In this document: one piece after another, positions 54,906-63,657 of the stretch
Numbering within the stretch: the stretch's first letter is position 1
Layout: each line of letters begins with the position of its first letter
From: Glycomyces salinus
Lineage (GTDB): Bacteria > Actinomycetota > Actinomycetes > Mycobacteriales > Micromonosporaceae
Length of the DNA stretch: 64,000 nucleotides
Direction: 5' to 3'
Assembly: GCF_016428645.1 (NCBI RefSeq)
Contig: NZ_JAELXW010000023.1
Location: forward strand, 49,785-113,784
The notes under the pieces: generated by a model
What the model was told of the DNA's origin: nothing
Databases searched by the model: none
What the model saw: the letters and a program-made list of their open reading frames with translations, nothing else
Position numbers and translations under genes: made by a program

Positions 54906-56579
54906 ATGAGCGACGAGACCATCACCTTGACCGACCTGGCACGCCTCGCGGGCGTCGGACGCAACGCCGTCAGCAACTGGCGCCGCCGGGAGCCCGACTT
55001 CCCCGATCCGGTGGACCAGGGCTCGCGCCGCCCGCGGTTCCGCCTGGCCGAGATCGAGCGCTGGGCCGCCCAGCACGACCGCCCGCTGGGTATCACCGCC
55101 GCCGACCGCCTCTGGTTCTCCCTCCAGAGCACCCTCAGCCCGGAGAAGGCGATCGAGGCGATCGGCGCGGCGCTGTCGGACTCCGGCACCGGCCTGGGCG
55201 AGGCCGTGGCGGAGCTGACCGAGACCGCCGCCCCCGCCGAAGTGTTCGAGTTCTTCGTCGAGCGCGCCCGCGAGGCGTCCGGGGCGGGGCACCGGCCGGG
55301 CCTGGCGGCGCTGGCCGAGGTCGCCGCCGCCTGCGCCGCCACCGGCCGGTCCCTGACGGTCCACGACCCGGCCTGCGAGGACGGGGACCTGCTGCTCGAG
55401 CTCGCCGGGAAGGCGACCGACCTCCAGGAGGTCACCGGCAAGGACCTCTCACAGGCCCGGGCCGCGCTCTGCGCCCGGCGGCTGCGGCTGGCCCTGCCGG
55501 ACGCCCGCGTCGCCGCCGAGGCCGGCGACTCCCTGCTCGACCCGCTGGGGACGCGCCGCTACGACCTGGTGGTGTGCGACCCGCCGTTCAACGTCAAGGA
55601 CTCCGGCCACGAACGGCTCCCCTCCGGCGACGACGCGCGCCTGGCCTACGGGACGCCCCCGCGCACCGAGCCCGAGCTGGCGTGGGCGCTGCACTGCCTC
55701 GCACTGCTGGCGCCCGGGGGCGTCGCCGCCGTCCGGATGCCCGCGGCCGTGGCCCACCGGCGCTCGGGACGCCGCATCCGCTCCGAGCTGCTGCGCTGGG
55801 GCTCGCTGCGGGCCGTGGTGGACCACCCCGATTCCAAGGCCCACATCTGGGTCCTGGTCCCGCGCGGGGAGAGCAGCCGGCTCCTGGTCTCGACCGGCGG
55901 CGACTTCGCCGCGACCTGGCTCGCCCTCGAGTCCGATCCGGAGGCCGACCTCGCCACGCCCCACTCGGCCACGGTCCCGCTGATGCGCCTGTGGGACGAG
56001 GACGTCGACCTCTCGCCGGCGTCCTATCTGGCCGCCTCCGAGACCAGCGCGGACGATCTGGCCGCGACTGCCGAGGCGCTCGCGGCCTCCCTGGAGTCGC
56101 TGGCGGCCCCGCTGCCGCGCTTCACCTCCGGCGCGGGCGGGTCGGGGCCGGAGGCGAGCCTGGCCGAGCTCGAGCGCGACGGCCTGGTCGAGATCCGCGC
56201 CGGGGCGGCAAAGGGCGAGGGAGTGATCGTCGACCCGGCCGGGGAGCGCACCGTCAGGCTCGGCCCCCTCGACTCCGCCGACGATTCACAGTGGATCGTC
56301 CGATGCGTCGACCCGGCCTTCGAGCCGGCCTGGATCGCGGCCGTGCTGGCCGCCCGACTTCCCACGGCCGCGAAGCAGAGCGCGACCGGCTCGCGGCGGC
56401 GGATCCTCGCGGTCAAGGTCCCGCGCCTGACCGCCGCCGAGCAGCGCCGCCGCGGCCGGGCGTTCGCCGAGGTCCTCGCCGTCCGCGACCGCCTCGACCG
56501 GGCCCGCGACCTCGCCGATGACCTGGCCGAGCACGCCGCGGCAGGACTGGCGAGCGGGTCGGCCGCGGTGGCCGAGTAG
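54906..56579 (+). CDS. Orphan N6-adenine DNA methylase-like protein with N-terminal helix-turn-helix
   Basis: A protein of 557 residues. Residues about 8-50 form a helix-turn-helix (LTDLARLAGVGRNAVSNWRRR). Residues about 110-380 are a type I-like adenine methylase domain: motif I is DPACEDG (154-160) instead of the usual DPACGSG, and motif IV is DPPF (225-228). The C-terminal part (about 430-540) resembles a specificity-subunit target-recognition region, with KVPRLTAAEQRRRG and a coiled end. No restriction subunit lies nearby. It may be an orphan methylase or, given the altered motif I, a DNA-binding regulator. Confidence 0.8.
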   Translation: MSDETITLTDLARLAGVGRNAVSNWRRREPDFPDPVDQGSRRPRFRLAEIERWAAQHDRPLGITAADRLWFSLQSTLSPEKAIEAIGAALSDSGTGLGEAVAELTETAAPAEVFEFFVERAREASGAGHRPGLAALAEVAAACAATGRSLTVHDPACEDGDLLLELAGKATDLQEVTGKDLSQARAALCARRLRLALPDARVAAEAGDSLLDPLGTRRYDLVVCDPPFNVKDSGHERLPSGDDARLAYGTPPRTEPELAWALHCLALLAPGGVAAVRMPAAVAHRRSGRRIRSELLRWGSLRAVVDHPDSKAHIWVLVPRGESSRLLVSTGGDFAATWLALESDPEADLATPHSATVPLMRLWDEDVDLSPASYLAASETSADDLAATAEALAASLESLAAPLPRFTSGAGGSGPEASLAELERDGLVEIRAGAAKGEGVIVDPAGERTVRLGPLDSADDSQWIVRCVDPAFEPAWIAAVLAARLPTAAKQSATGSRRRILAVKVPRLTAAEQRRRGRAFAEVLAVRDRLDRARDLADDLAEHAAAGLASGSAAVAE

Positions 56580-56708
56580 TGGGACCGGTGTTGCAGGGAT
56601 CTCATTGATCAAGTTATATTGCCTTTGTTTAGACATACCGACAAAGTCATACGGGCCTTTCGACGACCGGCACTCGACGACCCCCGCAACTCCTTGAAAG
56701 GCGTCGAC

Positions 56709-58376
56709 ATGGGCGAAGACCGCGCTGCACGGACGTTCAACCTCAACCGCAGAACCCTCCTCCGGTCCGCGTCGGCCGCGGCCGTGGTCGCCGGGGCGGC
56801 CGGATGCGCCGAACTCGACGAATCCGGCGACGGCACCGCCGCGGGCACCGACGAACTGGCCGACCTGCTGCCGAAGAACATCCCCTACGAGGCCGGACTC
56901 GAACCCGACCTGCCCGGCTCGGCCGACGGCACCGTCTCGCCCGGCTTCCTCGCCCGGCCCGCCGAGGTGACCGAGGCGGTCACCGAGGCCCCGATGACCA
57001 CCGGCGAGGAGATCACCGCGATCACTCCCCTGTGGAATCCGACCCCGCCGGGCCTGCCCGACAACTCCTACTTCACCGCGGTCAACGAGGCCCTCGGCGG
57101 AACCGTCAGGTTCAACATCGCCGACGGCAACAACTACACCGAGAAGATCACCACGACCCTGGCCAGCGGGGACGTGCCGGACATGTTCCAGATCCCCGGC
57201 TGGGAGATCATCAAGCTCTCCGACTTCACCGAGGCGGCCAAGGAGCTGTTCGCCGACCTGTCCCCCTACATCGCCGGCGACAAGGTCGCCGACTACCCGC
57301 TGCTGGCCAACTACCCCACCGACGCCTGGGCCATGGGCGTCTTCGGCGGGACGCTCCTGGGCGTGCCCTGGGAGCGGGAGCCGTACGAGATCGGCATGTT
57401 CGCCCGCCTGGACACCCTCGAGGGCATGGACCTGGCCATGCCCACCAACCTGCAAGAACTCCTCGAGCGCGCCGAGGAGGTCAACGACCCCGCGGCGAAC
57501 CGGTGGGCCATCGGCAGCATCGACGAGGCCGTCCAGCAGGCGATGGGCGCGCCGACACTGTGGCGCGTCGAGGGCGGCGAGCTGGTCCACAAGTTCGAGA
57601 CCGAGGAGTTCGCCGCCGCCATCGAGTACATCCGCGGCCTGTTCGAGAAGGACCTGGTGCACCCGGACTACGTGGCCGACAAGTTCACCAACGCCAAGGA
57701 GCTCATCGGCTCGGGCCAGGCGGTCTTCTACGAGGACGGCCTCGGGGCCTGGCACGAGATGCAGGGCACCTACGCCGGCGTCGAGGGATTCCAGCTGTGG
57801 CCGCTCGACCCGATGGCCCCGGACGCGGACGGAACGCCCTTCATGTGGCGCGGCGACCCTGCCGGGATGTTCACCTTCATCAGGAAGGACCTGTCCGAGG
57901 AGCGCGTCGAGGAGTGCCTGCGCGTGGCGAACTGGTGCTCGGCCCCGTTCGGCACCAGGGAATGGGACCTGGTCTGGGACGGCGTCGAAGGCGTCCACTT
58001 CGAAGTGGACGACGATGGCGTGCCGCAGCGGACCGAACTGGGCCAGACCGAGGTCGCCAACACCTACCTGTTCCTCTCGGGCCGCTCGAACGCGAACTTC
58101 AAATTCCAGTACTCGGGGCTGGTCGAGGGCTACCACGCCTGGCAGGAGAAGGCCGCGCAGTACCTCGACGACCACCCCTTCCAGGGGCTGCGCGTGGAGA
58201 TGCCCTCGGACATGGCCGCCGAGAACGAGCCCATGAAGGACATGTACCACGAGATCTACCGCGGCCAGCGCGACATGTCCGAATGGGAGGGAATGGTCGC
58301 CGACTGGCGAGAGAAGGCCGGCGACGCCGCGCGCGAGTACTACACCGAAGTGGCCGAAGAGAACGGCCGCCTGTGA
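56709..58376 (+). CDS. ABC importer solute-binding lipoprotein (LipO/YtcQ type)
   Basis: A protein of 555 residues with a twin-arginine-like lipoprotein signal (NRRTLLRSASAAAVVAGAAGC, Cys33, shown as its key parts NRRTLL and AAGC). It is a large extracellular binding protein of cluster 1, the class used by LplB/LplC-type permeases for oligosaccharides and related glycans. NNYTEKITTTLASGDVPDMF and WAMGVFGG match the ligand-cleft pattern of these proteins. ATG at 56709 follows GAAAGG. The sugar is unknown. Confidence 0.85.
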   Translation: MGEDRAARTFNLNRRTLLRSASAAAVVAGAAGCAELDESGDGTAAGTDELADLLPKNIPYEAGLEPDLPGSADGTVSPGFLARPAEVTEAVTEAPMTTGEEITAITPLWNPTPPGLPDNSYFTAVNEALGGTVRFNIADGNNYTEKITTTLASGDVPDMFQIPGWEIIKLSDFTEAAKELFADLSPYIAGDKVADYPLLANYPTDAWAMGVFGGTLLGVPWEREPYEIGMFARLDTLEGMDLAMPTNLQELLERAEEVNDPAANRWAIGSIDEAVQQAMGAPTLWRVEGGELVHKFETEEFAAAIEYIRGLFEKDLVHPDYVADKFTNAKELIGSGQAVFYEDGLGAWHEMQGTYAGVEGFQLWPLDPMAPDADGTPFMWRGDPAGMFTFIRKDLSEERVEECLRVANWCSAPFGTREWDLVWDGVEGVHFEVDDDGVPQRTELGQTEVANTYLFLSGRSNANFKFQYSGLVEGYHAWQEKAAQYLDDHPFQGLRVEMPSDMAAENEPMKDMYHEIYRGQRDMSEWEGMVADWREKAGDAAREYYTEVAEENGRL

Positions 58377-59368
58377 CCGCCGGAACGAAGCCCTCCCCGG
58401 CGCCCGCGGCCGGGGAGGCGGCCGCCCCGGCCCGCCGGACGCAGCCCAAGCCGCGGCCGCACTGGAGGCTGCGGCTGCGCCACGACTGGCCGCTGCTGGT
58501 CATGGCGCTGCCGATGATGATCCTGGTGTGGGGGTTCTGGTGGATCCCGTCCCTGGGCAACGTGATCGCCTTCCAGGACTACAAGCCCTACACCGGCGGG
58601 GTCTTCGGCTCCCGGATCGTCGGCTTCACCCACTTCCAGGCCCTGTTCGGCGACCCCGAGTTCCTCCGGGCGCTCACCAACACGCTGTCGATAACGGCCT
58701 TCCAGCTGGTGTTCTACTTCCCGATTCCGATCATGCTGGCGCTGCTGATGCACTCGCTCGCCTCCGAGCGGCTGCGGTCGATGCTCCAGAGCGTGGTGTA
58801 CCTGCCCTACTTCTTCTCCTGGGTGCTGGTCATCGCGATCTTCCAGCAGATGGTCGGCGGGGCGGGCCTGCTCAGCCAGCTGCTGCGCCGCAACGGCTTC
58901 GAGGGCCTGGACTGGATGACCAATTCGGACACGTTCATCCTGCTGGTGACCTCCCAGGCGATCTGGAAGGACGCCGGGTTCGGGGCGATCATCTTCCTGG
59001 CGGCGCTGGCCGCCATCAGCCCCGCGCTCTATGAGGCGGCCGCCGTGGACGGCGCCGGACGGTGGCGGCGGCTGTGGCACATCACGCTGCCGGGCCTGCG
59101 TCCGGTGATCGTCCTGCTGCTGATCCTGCGCCTCGGCGACGCGCTGAACGTGGGATTCGAGCAGTTCTTCCTCCAGCGCAGCGCGGTCGGTTCGCAGGCG
59201 TCGGAGGTGTTCGACACGTTCGTGTACTACAGCGGCATCCGCGTGGGCGACTTCGACTACGGGGCCGCCGCGGGCCTGTTCAAGGGCGTGGTCGGCCTGG
59301 TCCTGATCCTGGCGGCCAACAAGGTCGCCCACATGCTCGGCGAGCGAGGAGTGTATTCGAGGTCATGA
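58373..59368 (+). CDS. Sugar-type ABC importer permease 1 (LplB-like)
   Basis: A protein of 331 residues with six membrane helices. The coupling EAA loop is EAAAVDGAGRWRRLWHITLP. The first 40 residues are a basic Pro/Ala-rich cytosolic extension. GTG at 58373 overlaps the binding-protein stop, and its own end overlaps permease 2, so the three are translated together. Confidence 0.88.
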   Translation: MTAGTKPSPAPAAGEAAAPARRTQPKPRPHWRLRLRHDWPLLVMALPMMILVWGFWWIPSLGNVIAFQDYKPYTGGVFGSRIVGFTHFQALFGDPEFLRALTNTLSITAFQLVFYFPIPIMLALLMHSLASERLRSMLQSVVYLPYFFSWVLVIAIFQQMVGGAGLLSQLLRRNGFEGLDWMTNSDTFILLVTSQAIWKDAGFGAIIFLAALAAISPALYEAAAVDGAGRWRRLWHITLPGLRPVIVLLLILRLGDALNVGFEQFFLQRSAVGSQASEVFDTFVYYSGIRVGDFDYGAAAGLFKGVVGLVLILAANKVAHMLGERGVYSRS

Positions 59369-60246
59369 ATCGAGCCGCTTGGGAAGAGAAACCGACCGCG
59401 GCCGGCCGGGCCGGCAAGGCGCTGAGCATCGCGGTCATCATGCTGCTGATCCTGTTCCCGCTGTATACGATCGCGCTGACGAGCCTGTCGAGCGCCGAGA
59501 CCGTGCAGCGAGTCGGCGGCCTGGTCGTGTGGCCCTCGGACGGGGTCAGCTTCGACGCCTACGAGCAGATGTTCCGCAACCCGGTCGTCCTGGACGCGCT
59601 CGTGGTGTCGCTGGGCGTCACCGCGTTCGGGACGCTGCTGAGCGTCCTGGTCTCGATCCTGGGCGCCTACTCGCTGTCCCGGCCCGGGTCGCTCGGCCAC
59701 AAGACAATCCTGTTCTCGGTGCTGCTGATGTTCGTGATCTTCCCCGGGCTGATCCCCGTCTACCTGTGGGTGAGCGCGCTGGGGCTGCGGGACAACTACC
59801 TGGCCATCATCCTGCCGATGGCGGTCTCGGCGTTCAACGTGGTGGTCCTGCGCGCCTTCTTCATGAACATCCCGCAGGAGCTGTTCGACTCGGCCCGGAT
59901 CGACGGCGCCGGGGAGTTCCGCATCCTATGGCGGATCGTCGCGCCGCTGTCCAAGGCGCCGATCGCGGTGGTGACGCTGTTCTACGCGGTGGCGTACTGG
60001 AACAACTGGTTCAACGCGTTCCTGTACCTCGACGACACCTCGAAGTGGCCGCTGGCGTTGGTGCTGCGCACCTACGTGGTCGAGTCGGCCCCGCTCCCCC
60101 AGGCCTCGGGCCTGGAGTCGGCCCCGCCGACCCTGGCGGTCAAGATGGCGATCGTGGTCGTCGCGATCGTCCCGGCACTGATCATCTACCCGTTCGTGCA
60201 GAAGCACTTCAAGAAGGGAGTGATCATCGGCGCGGTCAAGGGCTGA
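59365..60246 (+). CDS. Sugar-type ABC importer permease 2 (LplC/MalG-like)
   Basis: A protein of 293 residues with six membrane helices and the EAA-like loop DSARIDGAGEFRILWRIVAP. It pairs with the upstream permease to form the channel. No ATPase gene follows; in actinobacteria many such importers share a single housekeeping ATPase such as MsiK, encoded elsewhere. The convergent small gene overlaps its last 61 bp. Confidence 0.88.
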   Translation: MNRAAWEEKPTAAGRAGKALSIAVIMLLILFPLYTIALTSLSSAETVQRVGGLVVWPSDGVSFDAYEQMFRNPVVLDALVVSLGVTAFGTLLSVLVSILGAYSLSRPGSLGHKTILFSVLLMFVIFPGLIPVYLWVSALGLRDNYLAIILPMAVSAFNVVVLRAFFMNIPQELFDSARIDGAGEFRILWRIVAPLSKAPIAVVTLFYAVAYWNNWFNAFLYLDDTSKWPLALVLRTYVVESAPLPQASGLESAPPTLAVKMAIVVVAIVPALIIYPFVQKHFKKGVIIGAVKG

Positions 60247-60560
60247 GCGGGCCGACCGGCCGCTCCGATCGACGAAGGCCAGTTCGACACCCTTCGAGAC
60301 GATGTCGGCCTCGATGCGGCTCCCGGAGCCGGGAGCTTCGGAATCGCCCGATCGTTGTTCCGGACGGCGCGGGCGGTCCCCGCGACCGCCAGGCCGACGA
60401 CCGACGCGGCCGCTACACCTGTGGCGATGCGGCGCGCGGTCCTCGCCCGCGCGGCCTGGTTCGCCGGCCGCTTGGCCGAGTCGGCCTTGGGCCTGGACTT
60501 GGAACCTGCTCGGGACCCGGTCTTGGACCTGGCCTCGGGTTTGCTGTCGGTCAACGCCAT
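60186..60560 (-). CDS. Small Lys/Ala-rich protein with one hydrophobic segment
   Basis: A possible protein of 124 residues. The first 40 residues are a Lys/Ser/Ala/Arg repeat resembling histone H1 tails (SKTGSRAGSKSRPKADSAKR), then comes a hydrophobic stretch (ATGVAAASVVGLAVAGTA), then a Pro/Ser/Arg tail. The ATG follows GGAGGA at 8 bases. It overlaps the end of the permease gene on the other strand. Function unknown; the coding status is supported mainly by the ribosome-binding site and composition. Confidence 0.5.
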   Translation of the reverse strand: MALTDSKPEARSKTGSRAGSKSRPKADSAKRPANQAARARTARRIATGVAAASVVGLAVAGTARAVRNNDRAIPKLPAPGAASRPTSSRRVSNWPSSIGAAGRPAQPLTAPMITPFLKCFCTNG

Positions 60561-60750
60561 CTGCAGTCTCCTCCGTTCGACTAGAGCGCATGACGACTTG
60601 AGGCCATTCGCGATCCTCCGACGGTTTACCCTGAATGATGACCTTTGCCCATAATCGTCCGACAGGTCCCATGCCGTGGTATGGGACTGCCAGCGGAAGG
60701 GGTCGGACTGAGAATCGAGTGCGGCTCGGATCGAGTCGGGCTCCGGCAAC

Positions 60751-61992
60751 TCAGCTTTGGAACGGGTTGACCATGCGACGCATCAGCTCTGCGCCCTTCA
60801 GGCGCTTCTCGATTCGCCACAGGTAGCCGACCGGCGAGTTGCGGATCTCGCCGTGGCGTTTCGCCCGCGCGGCCCGGTACCAGGCACCGAGCCCGAACGC
60901 GGCTCCCGCCGCCGCGACAACCGGCTGCCCGGCCGCCCAACCGGCCGCCAGCGCCGCGGCCGCCGGGAACTCGAACTTGAGCGAGGTCGCGCCCAGCACC
61001 GTGTCGACGCCGAGGCCGCGCATCGCTCGGCGCAGGTCCTCGAGCGGACGCTCGAACCTGCGCGAGACCTCCTGCTCGAGATACGCCTCCAGTACGTCAG
61101 TGTCCCGAATCCCCTCGAGCTCGGCCGACAGCTCGACTCCGCTCGCGGAAACGAGGTCATGGAAGGCGTCGAACTCGGCTGCGTACCGCCGCCGGATCTT
61201 GACGATCTTCTCGACCGGGACCGCGGCCGGATCGACCGGAACGGCGATGCGCAATGCCAGCATCCCCACGCGAGAATACGGATCGGCTTCCCCCTGGTCC
61301 TCCTCGAGGTCCTGACCCAGCAGCGCGGACGCGAAGCGTTCGGCGGTCCAGGTCCCGCAGGCCCCGTATGCCGAAAGGTCGTCGGACACCGCCACCAGCC
61401 CCTCGCGCTCGGCCACCTCGTCGGCGAGCATGCACATATAGGCCCAGGCGAAGTTCGGATGCACCGCCGCGTACTCATGATCAGAGTCGAAGACCGCCAG
61501 ATTCGTCGCCACCAGCAGTTCGCCGAGCCGTCTACTGATCTTGCGCGAATGCAGCCCGATGAGGCGCCCGAAGGATTCCGGAACCGGATATCGGACCGGC
61601 TCCGGCCAGCGCCGCGCAGGATTCTCGACCCTGACCGATTCGTCGAGGTCCGGGAACCGGTATTCGACTCGCCGCTCCCCGGCGCTGGACGCCCCTCCCA
61701 CCGTATGGACTTCGCGAATCGGGATCCGGTAGCGGTCCACCAGATCCGGGCCGTGTTCACGCAGCGCACCCGACACCCTCGCCGACGCATCCACCAGCAC
61801 GTCTGCGCGGGGCCCGAGGTCGAGGATGAAGTCGAGCTCCTCGCGAAGCACCCGCGCATCCCGGTTGTCGCCGTCGGAGTAACCAAGTGGCGCGATGCGC
61901 GCCATGTTCGGCCAGTACAGGGCGGCGAGCTTGAGCCAGGCACGGTCGTGGAAGTGGGTGTAGGGGTAGTACAAGCCGATCGAGGTCACCAT
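60751..61992 (-). CDS. DUF6236-like protein
   Basis: A protein of 413 residues. The start SIGLYYPYTHFHDRAWLKLA and the following ALYWPNMARIAPLGY fit the DUF6236 family of actinobacteria. A hydrophobic pair of helices (about residues 345-380, with AAAALAAGWAAGQPVVAAAG) suggests a membrane-associated region near the C-terminus. ATG at 61992 is chosen as the nearest start before the homology, although the upstream ribosome-binding site is weak. The role is unknown. It lies 71 bp after the WYL regulator on the same strand. Confidence 0.68.
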   Translation of the reverse strand: MVTSIGLYYPYTHFHDRAWLKLAALYWPNMARIAPLGYSDGDNRDARVLREELDFILDLGPRADVLVDASARVSGALREHGPDLVDRYRIPIREVHTVGGASSAGERRVEYRFPDLDESVRVENPARRWPEPVRYPVPESFGRLIGLHSRKISRRLGELLVATNLAVFDSDHEYAAVHPNFAWAYMCMLADEVAEREGLVAVSDDLSAYGACGTWTAERFASALLGQDLEEDQGEADPYSRVGMLALRIAVPVDPAAVPVEKIVKIRRRYAAEFDAFHDLVSASGVELSAELEGIRDTDVLEAYLEQEVSRRFERPLEDLRRAMRGLGVDTVLGATSLKFEFPAAAALAAGWAAGQPVVAAAGAAFGLGAWYRAARAKRHGEIRNSPVGYLWRIEKRLKGAELMRRMVNPFQS

Positions 61993-62063
61993 CAGACCAT
62001 TGTGCCCGTCGCCTGCCGCACCGCTTCGGACCCGATGATCCACGACCTGCACAGGAGCTGCGT

Positions 62064-63011
62064 TCAGCGGTAGTGGTCGAAGATCTCTGAGGCGAGCTCG
62101 GCGAGCCGACGGCGGGCCTCGGGCGGGTCGAGGACGGTGACCGTGTTGCCGAACGGCAGCAGCAGCCGCACGTCCTCGAGGTGCCGGTAGCGGAACCGGC
62201 CGAGCACGCGCCCGCGCTCGTCCTCGCCGTCGATCTCGAGGCGCGATCCGAGCATGCGCTCGACGCGGTCGATCCGCTCGGCCTCCCACACCTCGATGAG
62301 CAGCCGCATCTCCTTGTCCCCGCCCTGCTCCCACCCGGCGGTCAGCTCGGCCGCGACGCCGGCCAGGCTCGCCCCGTCCCGCAGCCGCTTGGCGGCCCGC
62401 AGCGGCTCCCACCGCGAAAGCCGCTGCAGGTTGAACAGGCGCGGCCGGCCGTCCTGGTCGGCGACGAGATACCAGCGGCCGCCCTTCGCCAGCAGCCCGT
62501 ACGGATCGACGATCCGCGGACCGGCCGTCCCGTCCGACCGCCGGTACCACAGTTTCAAGCGCACGCCGCGCCGCAGATCGCCGACGAGCTCGGCGGGCGC
62601 GGTGCCCTCGGGTTCGCGCCCGTACCAGGGCCGGTTGTCGCTGACCACGAGATCCCCGAGGGCCGCCAGCCCGTCCTGGGACCGTGAAGCGGCGACCTTG
62701 CGCATCGCTCGGGAGCTGGTCTCCTCGACGCCCAGCCGCTCGCGCTGGGCGTCGTCGAGCCCGGTCAGCGCCAGGTGCTCGCGCTCGGCGGGCGTCAGCC
62801 GGGAGGTGTCCAGCGCGCCCCCGGGCAGCAGGGTGACCCCGCCGTAGCGGCCGCGCCGCATCACCACCGGAAATCCGGCGTCCCGCAGCCAGTGCAGGTC
62901 CCGGATGACCGTCCGGTCCGAGACCCCGGTCTCGGCCGCGAGCGAGGCGACCGTCGTGGCCGGCCGCGACCGCAGGGCCACCAGCAGCGAGAAGAACCTG
63001 TCGGGAGTCAT
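62064..63011 (-). CDS. WYL-domain (YafY-type) transcriptional regulator
   Basis: A protein of 315 residues. The N-terminal HTH_11 domain (about residues 4-55: FFSLLVALRSRPATTVASLAAETGVSDRTVIRDLHWLRDAG, key parts TVASLAAETGVSDRTVIRDL) precedes a WYL domain (about 140-210, with RLKLWYRRSDG and RWYLVADQDG) and the WCX C-terminal extension. WYL proteins respond to nucleic-acid or small-molecule signals. It is divergent from the VOC gene, which it may control. Confidence 0.9.
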   Translation of the reverse strand: MTPDRFFSLLVALRSRPATTVASLAAETGVSDRTVIRDLHWLRDAGFPVVMRRGRYGGVTLLPGGALDTSRLTPAEREHLALTGLDDAQRERLGVEETSSRAMRKVAASRSQDGLAALGDLVVSDNRPWYGREPEGTAPAELVGDLRRGVRLKLWYRRSDGTAGPRIVDPYGLLAKGGRWYLVADQDGRPRLFNLQRLSRWEPLRAAKRLRDGASLAGVAAELTAGWEQGGDKEMRLLIEVWEAERIDRVERMLGSRLEIDGEDERGRVLGRFRYRHLEDVRLLLPFGNTVTVLDPPEARRRLAELASEIFDHYR

Positions 63012-63122
63012 TCCGAGATTCTCCCAGAGAACATGACCGATTCCGTCACCTTATCCGCCTACGTTGGCCCCGTCCACGCAACGAGGCGCCCGCCCGGGCG
63101 CCGAACCAGGAAGGAACGCACG

Positions 63123-63488
63123 ATGACCGCACCGAACATGTTCATCGTCTACGTCAACGACGCCCCGGCCGCGGCCCGCTTCTACGGCGACCTGTTCGCG
63201 ATGGAGCCGAGCTTCGAGTCGCCCCACTTCATCGCGTTCGACCTGGGCGGCGGGGTCCAGCTCGCCGTCTGGAGACTCGACGAGGGCGAGGTGGACCGCT
63301 CCGCTCCGCGCACCAGCGAAGTGTGCCTGTGCCTGTCTGAAGGCCCCGAGCGGATCGACGCGCAGTTCCAGGCGTGGAAGGACAAGGGCGTGGAGGTCGT
63401 CCGCGAACCGTACGACGCGGTGTTCGGCCGGACCTTCGTGATGGCCGACCCCGACGGCAACCTGATCCGGGTCGCACCGGTCGACTGA
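63123..63488 (+). CDS. VOC-family (glyoxalase/bleomycin-resistance-like) protein
   Basis: A protein of 121 residues with the paired beta-alpha-beta-beta-beta modules of the vicinal oxygen chelate fold. The MFIVYVNDAPAAARFYGDLF start and FVMADPDGNLIRVAP end are characteristic. The subtype (enzyme, or antibiotic-binding protein) is not evident, since no full glyoxalase metal triad is clear. GGAAGGA precedes the ATG. It is divergent from the WYL regulator. Confidence 0.85.
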   Translation: MTAPNMFIVYVNDAPAAARFYGDLFAMEPSFESPHFIAFDLGGGVQLAVWRLDEGEVDRSAPRTSEVCLCLSEGPERIDAQFQAWKDKGVEVVREPYDAVFGRTFVMADPDGNLIRVAPVD

Positions 63489-63552
63489 CAGGTACCCCTC
63501 CGAAGCGGCGGTTGACGCCTTCGGCGGCGCCGTGCGGGAGCTGGTCGGTCTC

Positions 63553-63590
63553 GCCGCGCGGCAGGTGCGTCTTGCTGCCTGCCGCGCGGC
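63553..63590. terminator. Hairpin between the VOC gene and the right-edge gene
   Basis: A perfect 13-bp stem (63553-63565 with 63578-63590) and a 12-base loop, downstream of two convergent genes. Confidence 0.75.
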
Positions 63591-63657
63591 CGTTCGAGTC
63601 GGTCCCGGTCGCCGAAGGTCGGGCCCGCCATGGCGTCCCGGATGGGTTCGACGTCGT

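Noticed and set aside
54906..56579. A BREX, DISARM or Pgl phage-defence locus around the methylase
   Set aside because: None of the expected partners (PglZ, BrxC, DrmA, helicase) is present. The neighbours are a lipoprotein and a sugar importer.
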